From Sarcocystis neurona (taxonomy: Eukaryota; Apicomplexa; Conoidasida; Eucoccidiorida; Sarcocystidae): 64,000 nucleotides of DNA. Both the position numbers and the translations under genes were made by a program. Below, piece by piece: positions 27,484-35,428 of the stretch. Within the stretch, counting starts at the first letter, position 1. Each line of letters starts with the position of its first letter. Under the pieces are notes generated by a model. It saw only the letters and a program-made list of their open reading frames with translations. It had not been told where the DNA came from and did not search any database. The stretch spans positions 2,742,008-2,806,007 of the forward strand of contig KL647298.1 of assembly GCA_000727475.1 (NCBI GenBank), written 5' to 3'.

Positions 27484-30400
27484 GTATATGTATATATAGG
27501 TAGATAGATAGATAGGTGGTTTCCATATATGTGGATAAAGATAGATAGATTGATAGATAGATGTTTCCCATGCATGTATATATATGTGTATCGGTAAATT
27601 TGAATGTGTGTGGCGGGGAGTTTTTGAATATATGCACGTTTTGTGCGGCTTTTCGTTGAAGAGTTTTTTTTTTCCTGAAAACGTCGATTCACGTCTCTTC
27701 TGCGGTGACGAAACTCTCCGTCTTCCCTTTGCATGCGGGTGGTGGGAATTTGTCGAAGAAGCGTCGCGGAAGAAGACGCCCTCGACAGACGAATTTCTTC
27801 TTCTGCATGCGTGTCGACGATTTGTTCTCTTCTGTCAGAACCGCTGCAACGCGGTATGCTGGAATCCCATGCAGCCGTCGAGATTTATTGCTGCATGCGA
27901 GGACCACCAATTATATTCGTTTGATATGCGTCGACTCCATTCTCCTCTCCTCGTTCACAAAGACTTCGTCAACGCGGTGTAAGACAAATATAAGCAACTC
28001 AAACAAATACACGTATTTCTGCATAGACCTATATATACCTATTATACATGTGTGAATTACCGTATATCGGCATACCTGTCTGTGCGTACATATACAGAGA
28101 GAGAGAGAAGGGGTTATATATATATATGTATATATATATGTATATGTATGTATTTGTATCTACACGTAGAAAGACAGAGTGTGTCCAGTGCGTCTTTTTG
28201 CAGGTATATGTACATACACGTAGATATATATATATGTGTATATGTATATGTATATATAGAAGGGAAGAAGGAGAGGAACGGAGATGAAGGCAGAGAGGGG
28301 GACGGGGATTAGATACGTGTCGTCACTGAGCTGCTGAGGCCCAGAGTAGAGGGAGACCGGGGAAAGTCATCTAAAAGAAGTTTTGCTGCCGCTTTTCGTA
28401 GAGAATCCGGAGATGCAGGGAGGCGAAGTGAGTTCGAAGGAAGTTGCTGTGGCTGCCTTTTCTTCTCGCAGACTCGACGTTGACGTCTCCCCCACCGGCG
28501 CAGAGTTTGCTGCCGCCTCTTTCGACGGAACTCTGCGCATCTTCGGGGTGGACGATGGCCGCAGCAGGGACGTCTACCACACCAAGCGCATGCAGAGGTA
28601 TACCGCGCGGTCTCCGCCCTTCTCTCTATCTGTGTCTTCCTCCCTTTCTGTGTCTCTCTCCTTTTTTTTCTTCTGGCCGTCTTTCTGTCTGTAGCAACGC
28701 GAGCGCGCCGTGGCCTCCTTTCTGTTTGACGTCTCCTCCGCTGCCCTGCAAAAGTGGCTTCTTCTTCAACGGGCCACACGTATACATACATGCATGTTAC
28801 ACATGTGTATGTGTATATGTCTGCGTGCGCATGTGTAGGTGTGTGGGGGAATGGGAAGGGGAAAAGGGGGGGGTTGGGTGGATGTGCTGCTGTCGGTCTG
28901 CGAAGAGGAATGTCCGCGCGTCCGTGTGTGCGCTTCAGCGGAGGGGGAAGAACAGGGAAGTGATCGAAAAAGAAAGGAGATTTTAGAAAGGGGAGGAGAC
29001 AGAAAGGAAGAAATGTAGGAAGAGAAAGGGGAAAAGATACACCAGCACAGGTGCATGCCTAGGTATACCTCTAGATATGCTGGGGCGCGTCATGGCATGC
29101 GTATTCTCGCGTATTCGTACACATATATATCTGTTTGTGTGTGTGAGAGAGAGAGAGAGAGCAAAACAGAAAGAGAAGAGCGAAAAGGTATACATATATA
29201 TACATATATAGAGAGATATATATACATACATATATATATATGTGTTCGTGTAGGTGCACCTATAGAAATGCGGGTCCGGCGTGACACGCGTACCCTCGCA
29301 TACTTGTCCATATATATATATATGTATATGCGTGAGAAATAGAAAGGAAGCAAGAGAAGGAGAAAAGAAAAGAAGGGAAAGGATATATCGTTATATATGT
29401 GTACGCGTGGGTACACTTAGAGAAAGACAGGTGCGTCGTGAGATGCGTACGGGTTACCGCATGTTCCTCCAGATATATTGGGTATATATACATATATGTA
29501 TATACGTAGTACACGTATTTTATATTAACGGGAAAGTGGATATAAGAAGATGTAGAGGTGGACGCAAGTGGACGAAGGACGAGCAGTTCTTCGTATCAAA
29601 TCTTGGCATGCATCTGCTTCCCAGAGACAAGTGACTGTGCCCTCACGCAGCCCCACCTCTACAAGTGTCTCTATACGCATACAAATATATTTATATATAT
29701 ATTTCGCGTCTTCTTTGTTTTCGTTCTCTCTTCTTCCCGCCTTTTCCGGCTCACGCGCACGGGTATATCTATCTACATGTGTGTGTGTGCGCACCTCACA
29801 CGACGGGGGGTCCGTAAAAGTACACACCCAGCAGCAGCAGGAAGTGCAGCAGCGCGTCAGTGTATCAAACACATGCACTGACACATAGATGTATAGATAT
29901 GAATGCGACTTCAGCGAAAGAGAGCCACGAGTCCTATCACATACATGCACTGTAGATTTTATATACATGAAATACTCGTGCCTATGTATGTGTATGTGTG
30001 TACGCGCAAGCAAAACACCGTGAGCGACCGGTGGAAGCACATGTCTGTGTGTGTTTCTTCGTTTCTCGTAAAAACTGCCCGCTTTTTGTCGATTCGTCTC
30101 AGCCTCTGCATATCGCACTACATCCACACCTCCTTACCCACGAGAATGTGTGTGAATATGTGTGTGCATACATATATATATATACATATTCATATATATA
30201 TATACACATATTCACACACAAGGACCCGTGTTTCCCAATATACATATACATGCATATATATATATGTATGTGAGTTTATATCTATATCTATTAATATATA
30301 TATATGTATTCACCTACGAAGACGTCTCCTTTGTAATATATATGTGTGCACACTCATATTCATATATACATTCACGCATATACGTACGTGCTTCGTGGGA

Positions 30401-33400
30401 CATACGTATATACACCCTATAGAAAATACATACGCAGGTCACGGGGACACCTCCCTACACAAAAGCATATGTATATATATATATGTATGAATGTGTGGAT
30501 CTTGTGATGGCCTTTTTTTCTGTGTTGTTGACGTTTTGTGTCTTTCCCTTTGGCTTCCTTTCTTCGACATCTTCTCGTCTTCTTCTCCGGTTTCCCCGTT
30601 TTCCATCCTCCCTCTCCTCCATCACTGCCCTGTCTTTCCCTTCACTTTCACGTTCTTCGGCTACGGACCCGCTCTGTGGCTGTTTCTCTGCCTCTCTTAT
30701 CTCCCCTGCTGCTGTGTGCGTGTGTGTGTGGGCAGCGTTCTCTGCTGCAAATATACCGGCGACGGGAGGTTCGTTCTCACCGGCTCTGCAGATATGACGC
30801 TTCGCGTGTGGAAGAGCGACGCAGCAGCACCTCTCGCGCCGCGCAATGCAAGAGAGAGGCAAGCGCTGGCGTATCGGAAGAAACTCGTGGAAACGTTCGC
30901 CCATTTAAAAGAAATCAAGCGCATTGCCAGGTATCTTCCTTTTCCTTCTCCGTCTCTTCCCCACAGAAACCCACCCGCACAAAGCGGAAGAAGTTGCTGC
31001 GCCAAAAGGAGAAGAAGGGGAGCAGCAGCGGTCTGCAGATGACGTTGTGTACGTATGTGGGTGGCAATGGGTGGTGAGACGAACAGGAACTTGCAGACAT
31101 CCGTACGCACGTCCCACCACCTGCTCCTACATGCTCTACACATTATTACTATACATGCTTCTATATATAGAGAGAGACACACACAGACAGACATGTACAT
31201 ATATATATGTGTGGGGGTAGTAGGTTTTCCAGGTGTAAGGGCACGCATATGCATATGCACGTGCCCCCATCTGCTCGTGCATGTTCCACACATATCTATA
31301 CATCCGTATATATATATATATACATGTGTGTGTAGGTACATTAGATATGTGTATATGTGTGTGTGGAAGGGTTTTTTGTAGGTGTGAGGAGTGTGTAGAG
31401 TAATAGTATGGATATCTGCATTTCTCTGCGTTGTTCGTATACGGTTGTGTGTGTCTGCGTCTGGGTAGTAGGTGGGCAGAAGATAATACGCAGAAGAAGA
31501 GAAGGTGCAGTCGGGAAGAAAAAGAAGAGAAAAGGACAAGACAGAAGAGGAGAGACGGCGGAAGATAGAGAGACACAGAGGGAGACGGAAAGGGAGGTGC
31601 AGAGAGGGAGACACACAGAGAGACACAGAGGGAGACAGGGAGAGGGGGAGACGGTGAGGGAGACGCAGGGAGGGAGACACGGAGAGGGAGACAGGGGGAG
31701 ACGGAGACGCAGAGGGAGACGGTGAGGGAGACACCGAGGGAGAAGCAGGAAGGGAGACACAGAGAGGGAGACGGAGACGCAGAGAGAGACACAGGGAGAG
31801 ACACACGGGGGGAGACGCAGAGGGAGACAGAGAGGGAGACACGGAGGGAGACGGGGACAGGTAGAAAGGGAGGAAAAGAGAGACGGAGACAGAGAGAGGA
31901 GAAGAAAACACCCGTTACGAAGAAGTACACGGCCGTGGACGTTCCGACGTTGAATTTTTGATAGACACCCGGGGAGAGAAGAGTATAGCGTAAAACGACT
32001 TTTTCACCACGTACTTCGTCGGGGATGGAAGAGAGCAGCAGGGTGCCCTGCCTCGTCTCCGGAAGAGAGGAACAGCGCAGTGGGGCCCCACCACACGGTG
32101 TCACCGTCTCTCGTAGACGAACAGCATTTCGAGTGTCACTACACCGCGTCCTACCGCTGTTGACGATATTACTAATATATACACTTGTATTTATATATGT
32201 AAGTATATGTATATGTATGTGTGTATATGTAAACACGTATGTGTGTACGTGTATGTATTTATATATATGCGTATAGTACATATACATATGTATATGTATG
32301 TGTGTACTTTATGTATCTGTTTGTAAATGCACGTATGTGTGTATGTGTATATGTGTGTATTCTGTGTATAGACGTGTGTACGTATATATGTGTATATGTA
32401 TGTGTCTGTATGTGTGTGTATTACATGTATATAGTCATACATGTATATACGTATATATACATACATATGTTTGTATATGTATGCCTCTGTGTGAATAGAC
32501 ACGTCAACAACGGTGATAATCAGGGACGGTGTCTGTGTTTATTCCGGCGTATATATGTTACACGCATGTGATTGGTTTCTGGCTCCACGGTTTCCGGTGA
32601 ATATTCTGCATGCGTGCCTGATACTATTGACACCTCAATTTTATGTCATTTATGAAGACTTGCGTACACGTGCGCGCACACAAGTCGCGCAGATGCAGCG
32701 ACCTGATCTATTGCGTAGGAAGAAGAAAGGAGGGATGTATGCTGTCACGTGGGTGAAGAGAAAGCAAGAAAGAAAAGGACAACACTCATATGGAGATACA
32801 CACATACATACACGACATGCGCGTCTATTCACTGAAAACGAAACCGGAGTAAATATTTGTTTGCTACGCATATATATGTGTGTCTCTCTGTCCGTTTCTG
32901 CGTCCATCTGTCCACGGGGTTGTCTACGTGTGTATACATATATATACATATGTGTGTATATATATAGGTTATATAGGGAAAGACTTTGCATATGTATATG
33001 TATATGTGTGGGTGGGTGTTCACGTGTGTCTACGTGTGTGTCTACATGTGTGTGTATGTGTGTATATAAGAATACTGGTGTATGTAGATGAAGACTTTAT
33101 ATGTGTGTGTGTGTTTGTGTGTCTAGACATGTATCTGTGGATACGTATATATATTGGTGTACGTGGGTGAAAACTATGTAAATGTGTCTGCCTGTCTGTG
33201 TGTATGTGTACGTCTATGTGTGCTTGCATGTATCTGCATGTGTGTCTACGTATGTGTACATACATGTGTGTATATGTACGTCGGTGAAAACGTTATATAT
33301 CTATGTGTCTGCGTGTGTCTATATAGGTGTGTATACGTGTATGCGTGTATATGTGTGTGTGTGTGTCTATGTCTCTGTATGCCGCTGTATATACTGGGTA

Positions 33401-35428
33401 GTGAAGATGATATGCATATATCTGTATAGGCGTGTATGTTTCTGTCTCTGCCTGCGTGTGTGCACATATGTGCTTTGTTGTATGTAAATGAACACTCTAC
33501 GTACATTTATATGTGTATGTATGTGTCTATGTGTCTATATATACGCATATATATATATATGTGTATACGCCACTGTGTGTAGCTGAGGACGTTCTATACG
33601 TGTGTGTCGGTGTGTCTGTGTATGTGTGTGTGTGTATGTATCTATACGTATATATATATATATGTACTGGTGTACGGAGGAGACGGCGCCTTTTCTGCGG
33701 CGTTGCTTGTTTGTTTCGGAGAAGATAGAAGACAAGAGGGAGAGGAAGAGTAAGGGGGTGAAGAGACGCCAGCGAAGTGTGTGTGGAATTTCCGCCGATT
33801 CAGTCGTGTCTCTGAATCTGCGTAGCGATGCGATCGGTGTGTGCCTGCGGTCAAGAAGATCTGCAGAGAAGTTTTTTGCTGCTGCCTGTCCCGTTCCTTG
33901 CAGACACCACCACGTACCGAAGTTGATTCACAAGAAACAGGAAATCAAACGTGTCTCGGAAAATGCGAGGAAACGCAGGGTAGGTTGAAAGCACCACGTT
34001 AGTATATTTCTTGATATGTATGTAATCTCTCTGCGTTCAGCTCTCTATGTCCGTGTACGCCTGGCCTTCTGGACGGCGATGTATTGATTCTGGTCACGTA
34101 TATATATGTGTTTGGACACCCTATGTACATACAGCATATCTATGTAATATATGTATGCGTGTGTGCGTAGAATACGTATGTGTGCGTAGTCTGGCATGAC
34201 GTGTGTGTGTCGTGGATGAAGCTACGAAGTTATACATGTCAGAAGTGTACACATGTGTGTGTATGTATGTACCTATGCATACGTCCATGGAAAAATATAT
34301 GTGTGGATGAATACGTACATACCATATGCATGTATGTACTTACCTATGCGTGTGTGCGTGGTATAGCAGCAGGTTTGTGTCGGGGTTGCAGCTGTGAAGT
34401 TATAAAGGCACCCGCTTGTGTACGTTCGTGTATGCACACGTTTGTGTATGCCTAGGCTGCTGTAGCTCTTAGGCGCGCGCCTCTCTTGATGCGTATATAG
34501 AAGTTATTTTATATTTTGAATGATGGAGATAATATACGTCTGTGGAAACGTCGAGAGATGCCGTGATACTGCAAGCATCTGCCCGATACAGCAATAAAAG
34601 GAGAGAAACTGCAGAAAGCAGGGGATGCGTATTTTTCACACGCTCTACACATGTATACATATGCGTGTGTATATATGTATATGTGTATGTATATATAGAT
34701 AGATACTGGGTGTGTGTGGGCGCAGAAGCGAAGCACAGACGAATAGGTAATAAGTTGTGCTATTTCCTGTTAGGAGAAAAAATAGAGAGAGAGAGAGAGA
34801 AGGAGAAATGTACGTTTGTAGCTGCACTTTTATCTCCGTGTGTGTGTGTGTGTGTAAAAGATGTGTCTCTGTAAAGCTGCGTGTGTAGATCACAAGCGTA
34901 TATCGGTTGTATATACATACTTAGATACACACTTACGTAGGTCTGTACATCCATGTACATATATACATAATTATGTACATACTTCGAGGTATACATTCTT
35001 ACGTATGTATATATTTGGACGGGAAAAGTAGCCACATCTGTGTGTGCGTCTGGACCGCGTACGATGTAAGTGTGTGTAGATTTATAGGTACTTCATAGGA
35101 AAAGTAGACGCCGGGTTTCACGCACACACGTAGATATATGTGTGTGTATTCCTAGGAAAAGTACACATGGCCTTATGCACAGACGTAGGTAGCAGACATC
35201 TCTCCGTATGTGTGTCTGAAGAGGTACTATATACTGCGGATACATATGATATGTGAATGTGTGAATTTACAGGAAGAGCAGGCAACATCGTTGTGTGTAC
35301 GTGTGTATGTGTGGACGGATGTGGGATGTGAATAACTGCAGGAAGAAAACCTGCGACGACACCGCCGTCCGGGGTCGGTGCCGGTCGTGCCGGAGAAGAA
35401 GAAGGCGGTCTACAAGGAAATCGAGTGA
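4428..35428 (+). CDS. DCAF13: DCAF13/Sof1 orthologue, WD40 protein of the SSU processome (13 exons)
   Basis: WD-repeat protein of the Sof1/DCAF13 family, a nucleolar component of the U3-containing small-subunit processome needed for 18S rRNA maturation; animal members also serve as CUL4-DDB1 substrate receptors. Exons: 4428-4541, 6814-6939, 11547-11652, 13552-13916, 17126-17195, 21045-21154, 22908-22956, 23335-23383 (3' end unsettled), 27839-27978, 28472-28597, 30736-30930, 33904-33979, 35342-35428. The product is about 536 residues against roughly 445 in animals; the surplus is a low-complexity insertion in exon 4. Family landmarks in order are [19 protein letters not shown], the WD blades [69 protein letters not shown] and [10 protein letters not shown], then the Sof1 domain [18 protein letters not shown] and [14 protein letters not shown]. 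All intron phases agree except intron 8. The start sits in AAAATGG. Introns are 0.4-4.6 kb. Confidence 0.93.
4651..4760 (+). repeat. 22-bp tandem repeat, five copies, intron 1
   Basis: Five consecutive 22-base units starting at 4651, 4673, 4695, 4717 and 4739, each beginning TTTATRTCT and continuing as a C/T-rich run. The last unit is diverged. It lies inside DCAF13 intron 1, in a longer pyrimidine-rich stretch from about 4545 to 5000. Confidence 0.85.
6814..6939 (+). CDS. DCAF13: DCAF13 exon 2
   Basis: 42 codons beginning [20 protein letters not shown] and containing [10 protein letters not shown], the entry into the first WD blade (family form LDGHRDGVNCL). The acceptor is TTGTTCAG, the donor GTA|GTAAGG, phase 0 to phase 0. 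A donor three bases earlier (GTAGTA) would remove one residue. A CTG/TTACTG-rich run precedes it at 6600-6690. Confidence 0.87.
7318..9606 (+). repeat. 2.3-kb polypurine satellite in intron 2
   Basis: Almost the whole 2.3 kb is A and G on the + strand, with C occurring mainly in recurring GGGACAC or GGGACAG words and T only a handful of times. Imperfect units such as GGAGAAAGGGGACA alternate with GAGGAAGAG words, so it looks like a degenerate satellite rather than one simple repeat. The extreme bias keeps frames open on both strands, giving false Ser/Pro/Leu-rich or Arg/Glu-rich proteins. Tracts like this can form triplex (H-) DNA and are hard for polymerases and transcription to cross; whether that happens here is inference. 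Confidence 0.9.
9656..9790 (+). repeat. (ATAC)n microsatellite
   Basis: ATACATAC-type tetranucleotide array with occasional ATATAC and ATACGT interruptions, in DCAF13 intron 2 directly after the polypurine tract. It explains the apparent Tyr/Ile/His-rich frames here. Confidence 0.9.
10620..11060 (+). repeat. degenerate ~100-bp tandem repeat, intron 2
   Basis: A composite unit recurs about every 100 bases: a GCCTTTGCTTACAAATGCAT-like head, an ATACGTACATAT middle, then AGAGAGACAGGGGC and GGAATTCA. Heads are visible near 10643, 10786, 10876 and 10981, with one more diverged relative near 10275. The last two copies are clearest. Confidence 0.7.
11511..13510 (+). repeat. CTG-rich trinucleotide domain, intron 3 and end of intron 2
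   Basis: About 2 kb in which CTG/GCT triplets dominate the + strand in short imperfect runs broken by other codon-like words. Exon 3 lies inside its left part. The composition flips to CAG-rich just after, within exon 4. Confidence 0.85.
11547..11652 (+). CDS. DCAF13: DCAF13 exon 3
   Basis: 35 codons plus one base: [20 protein letters not shown], then [12 protein letters not shown] with the final Gly split across the intron. It corresponds to the family segment with a WD-type end and 'QAHEGFVRGI'. Acceptor ATCTGCAG, donor CGAG|GTGAGA, phase 0 to 1, matching both neighbours. Confidence 0.92.
13552..13916 (+). CDS. DCAF13: DCAF13 exon 4 with low-complexity insertion
   Basis: The first 28 or so codons ([19 protein letters not shown], then IKAWK) form a WD blade matching 'FFTVGDDKTVKQWK' of animal DCAF13. 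They are followed by roughly 85 residues of Ala/Ser/Gln/Glu-rich sequence encoded partly by CAG and GCA triplets, ending PMPALVAQT at the donor ACC|GTATGT. In animals the loop here is only about 20 residues. Phase 1 to 0 fits both neighbours. The insertion must project from the propeller as a flexible loop. Confidence 0.88.
13940..14835 (+). repeat. CAG-rich domain and start of (GGGACAGCAGCAACAGCA)n
   Basis: Intron 4 sequence dominated by CAG/GCA triplets and, from about 14470, by tandem units related to GGGACAGCAGCAACAGCA. The array runs into the N gap and continues beyond it. Open frames through it (Asp-Ser-Ser-Asn-Ser-Arg repeats) are products of the 18-base period. Confidence 0.88.
14836..15589. 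other. assembly gap (754 N)
   Basis: A run of N flanked on both sides by the same 18-bp CAG-rich minisatellite, so the missing sequence is most likely more of that array. Its true length may differ from the stated gap. Confidence 0.99.
15590..15832 (+). repeat. 18-bp CAG-rich minisatellite, right part
   Basis: About 13 units of GGGACAGCAGCAACAGCA with CAG/TAG and CAACAG/CAACAA variants. It belongs to the array left of the gap and lies in DCAF13 intron 4. Confidence 0.92.
15833..16370 (+). repeat. (ATCT)n-type tract
   Basis: Imperfect TATC/ATCT tetranucleotide array (TCTATCTATATC words, with TCTGTT variants), intron 4. It gives spurious Tyr/Ile/Leu/Ser-rich frames. Confidence 0.88.
17126..17195 (+). 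CDS. DCAF13: DCAF13 exon 5
   Basis: 23 codons plus one base: [20 protein letters not shown], then PLF. It matches the start of the next blade (family 'TVYTGIDHHWKEAVF'). Acceptor TGCTGCAG, donor TTCG|GTGAGA, phase 0 to 1. Confidence 0.85.
17211..17640 (+). repeat. CT-rich minisatellite (TCTCCCTCTGTC)n, intron 5
   Basis: About 430 bases of C/T-rich DNA made of CTGTCTCCCTCT words. On the opposite strand it reads as GAGACAGAGGGAGA, the word that makes up the + strand array at 31.5-31.9 kb in intron 11. Confidence 0.9.
18560..18830. other. non-repetitive island in intron 5
   Basis: A GC-richer block of complex sequence between microsatellites. On the - strand it keeps an open frame with mixed composition including [20 protein letters not shown]. 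No domain recognised. It may be an antisense exon, an old insertion or part of an alternative exon. Confidence 0.3.
19780..19990. other. non-repetitive island in intron 5
   Basis: About 200 bases of mixed sequence with several TGCATGC-like words, open on the + strand for a segment containing [20 protein letters not shown]. No match to DCAF13 at this point, since exons 5 and 6 join in phase without it. Confidence 0.3.
21045..21154 (+). CDS. DCAF13: DCAF13 exon 6
   Basis: Begins by completing Val, then [20 protein letters not shown] and ends [11 protein letters not shown]. It matches 'CGQQVDIWDEQRTNPICSMTW'. The acceptor CTTCCCAG is preferred over the CCGCAG eleven bases later because it gives the exact family length between 'F' and 'DVW'. 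Donor GAG|GTTCGT, phase 1 to 0. Confidence 0.88.
21850..22130 (+). repeat. degenerate ~100-bp repeat, intron 6
   Basis: Three imperfect copies of a composite (GA)n, then a TTTTTCTGTGC or TTTTTTGTAC spacer, TATATGTAC and a CAGGTGCMTATAT tail. Each copy ends in ATATATGTA. Confidence 0.6.
22908..22956 (+). CDS. DCAF13: DCAF13 exon 7
   Basis: Short exon of 16 codons plus one base, [16 protein letters not shown], matching the blade end 'FLLGSCASDRNIVLYD'. Acceptor TTTTTTCTTCAG, donor TATG|GTACGT, phase 0 to 1. Confidence 0.9.
23335..23383 (+). CDS. DCAF13: DCAF13 exon 8 (3' end uncertain)
   Basis: After acceptor GGAGGCAG the frame set by exon 7 reads [16 protein letters not shown], matching 'DMRQATPLKKVIL' with two extra residues. 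The only GT donors (after 23379 or 23383) leave phase 1 or 2, while exon 9 needs phase 0. Homology would place the end at 23381. A one- or two-base sequence error, an unusual donor or an unseen micro-exon could explain this. Confidence 0.5.
24120..24440. other. GC-rich CAG/CTG island in intron 8
   Basis: A complex block with (CAG)n runs near 24325-24370 among microsatellites. It contains GTTCAAATCCC, which resembles a tRNA B-box, but no tRNA stem pairs around it. No DCAF13 homology is seen. Confidence 0.35.
25470..25740. other. GC-rich non-repetitive island in intron 8
   Basis: Open + frame of about 86 residues, charged and Pro/Arg-rich (for example [20 protein letters not shown]), ending in a stop at the next microsatellite. 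It is not needed for the DCAF13 reading frame and no domain is recognised. Confidence 0.3.
27839..27978 (+). CDS. DCAF13: DCAF13 exon 9
   Basis: 46 codons plus two bases: [20 protein letters not shown], then [20 protein letters not shown] and KDFVNAV. It matches 'TNTICWNPMEAFIFTAANEDYNLYTFDMR'. Acceptor CTTCTGTCAG, donor GCGGT|GTAAGA, phase 0 to 2. Confidence 0.93.
28472..28597 (+). CDS. DCAF13: DCAF13 exon 10
   Basis: Reads [19 protein letters not shown], then [20 protein letters not shown] and RMQ. It is the best conserved blade ('[36 protein letters not shown]'). Acceptor CTTCTCGCAG, donor CAGAG|GTATAC, phase 2 to 2. Confidence 0.95.
29048..29480 (+). repeat. degenerate 150-200 bp repeat, three copies, intron 10
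   Basis: Copies begin near 29048, 29249 and 29406 with a GTAGGTGCACCTATAG-like head, a TGCGCGTCRTGRSATGCGTA middle and a CCTCYAGATATA or TTGTCCATATA end, followed by a purine stretch. Divergence is high but the order of words is kept. Confidence 0.65.
30736..30930 (+). CDS. DCAF13: DCAF13 exon 11
   Basis: 65 codons: [20 protein letters not shown], then [20 protein letters not shown] and [20 protein letters not shown], ending KRIA. It covers the last WD blade and the start of the Sof1 domain, whose hallmark is the charged helix ending in 'IKRIARHRHLPK'. Acceptor GTGGGCAG, donor GCCAG|GTATCT, phase 2 to 2. Confidence 0.95.
31500..31890 (+). repeat. GA-rich minisatellite (GAGGGAGACACA)n, intron 11
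   Basis: About 390 bases of GAGGGAGACACAGAG words. It is the reverse complement in kind of the CT-rich array of intron 5 (17211-17640). Confidence 0.9.
31905..32170. other. non-repetitive island in intron 11
   Basis: Between the GA minisatellite and TATA/TGTA repeats lies a complex block whose - strand is open with a balanced composition, including [20 protein letters not shown] and [20 protein letters not shown]. No domain recognised. A nested antisense exon is possible; so is chance. Confidence 0.3.
32500..32830. other. non-repetitive island in intron 11
   Basis: Mixed sequence open on the + strand over a segment containing [20 protein letters not shown] and [20 protein letters not shown]. 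The DCAF13 frame closes without it. Not assigned. Confidence 0.28.
33077..33660 (+). repeat. degenerate ~100-bp tandem array, intron 11
   Basis: A core like GGTGTACGTGGGTGAAAAC followed by TTATATGTGTGTCTGTGTGT recurs near 33077, 33157, 33275, 33393, 33480 and 33574, spaced 80-118 bases. The core decays toward exon 12. Confidence 0.7.
33904..33979 (+). CDS. DCAF13: DCAF13 exon 12
   Basis: Completes Arg, then [20 protein letters not shown] and ARKRR, the Sof1-domain segment 'RHRHLPKSIYSQIQEQRIMKEARRRKE'. Acceptor CCTTGCAG, donor AGG|GTAGGT, phase 2 to 0. Confidence 0.93.
35019..35290 (+). repeat. repeated AGGAAAAGTA units before exon 13
   Basis: AGGAAAAGTA or AGGAAGAGCA words occur at 35019, 35096, 35154 and 35271, each preceded by short pyrimidine or TA-rich sequence and followed by CACACGTAG-like words. 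The true exon 13 acceptor at 35339 has the related CAGGAAGAAAAC. Confidence 0.5.
35342..35428 (+). CDS. DCAF13: DCAF13 exon 13 and stop
   Basis: 28 codons, [20 protein letters not shown] then KAVYKEIE, and TGA at 35426-35428. It matches the family C-terminus 'KHSKPGSVPLVSEKKKHIVAVVK'. Acceptor AACTGCAG, phase 0 from exon 12. Confidence 0.93.
   Translation, partial: EENLRRHRRPGSVPVVPEKKKAVYKEIE

Noticed and set aside
17750..34000. Many Tyr/Ile/His/Thr/Cys-rich short frames on both strands
   Set aside because: They are translations of (TA)n, (TG)n and TATG/ATAC repeats.
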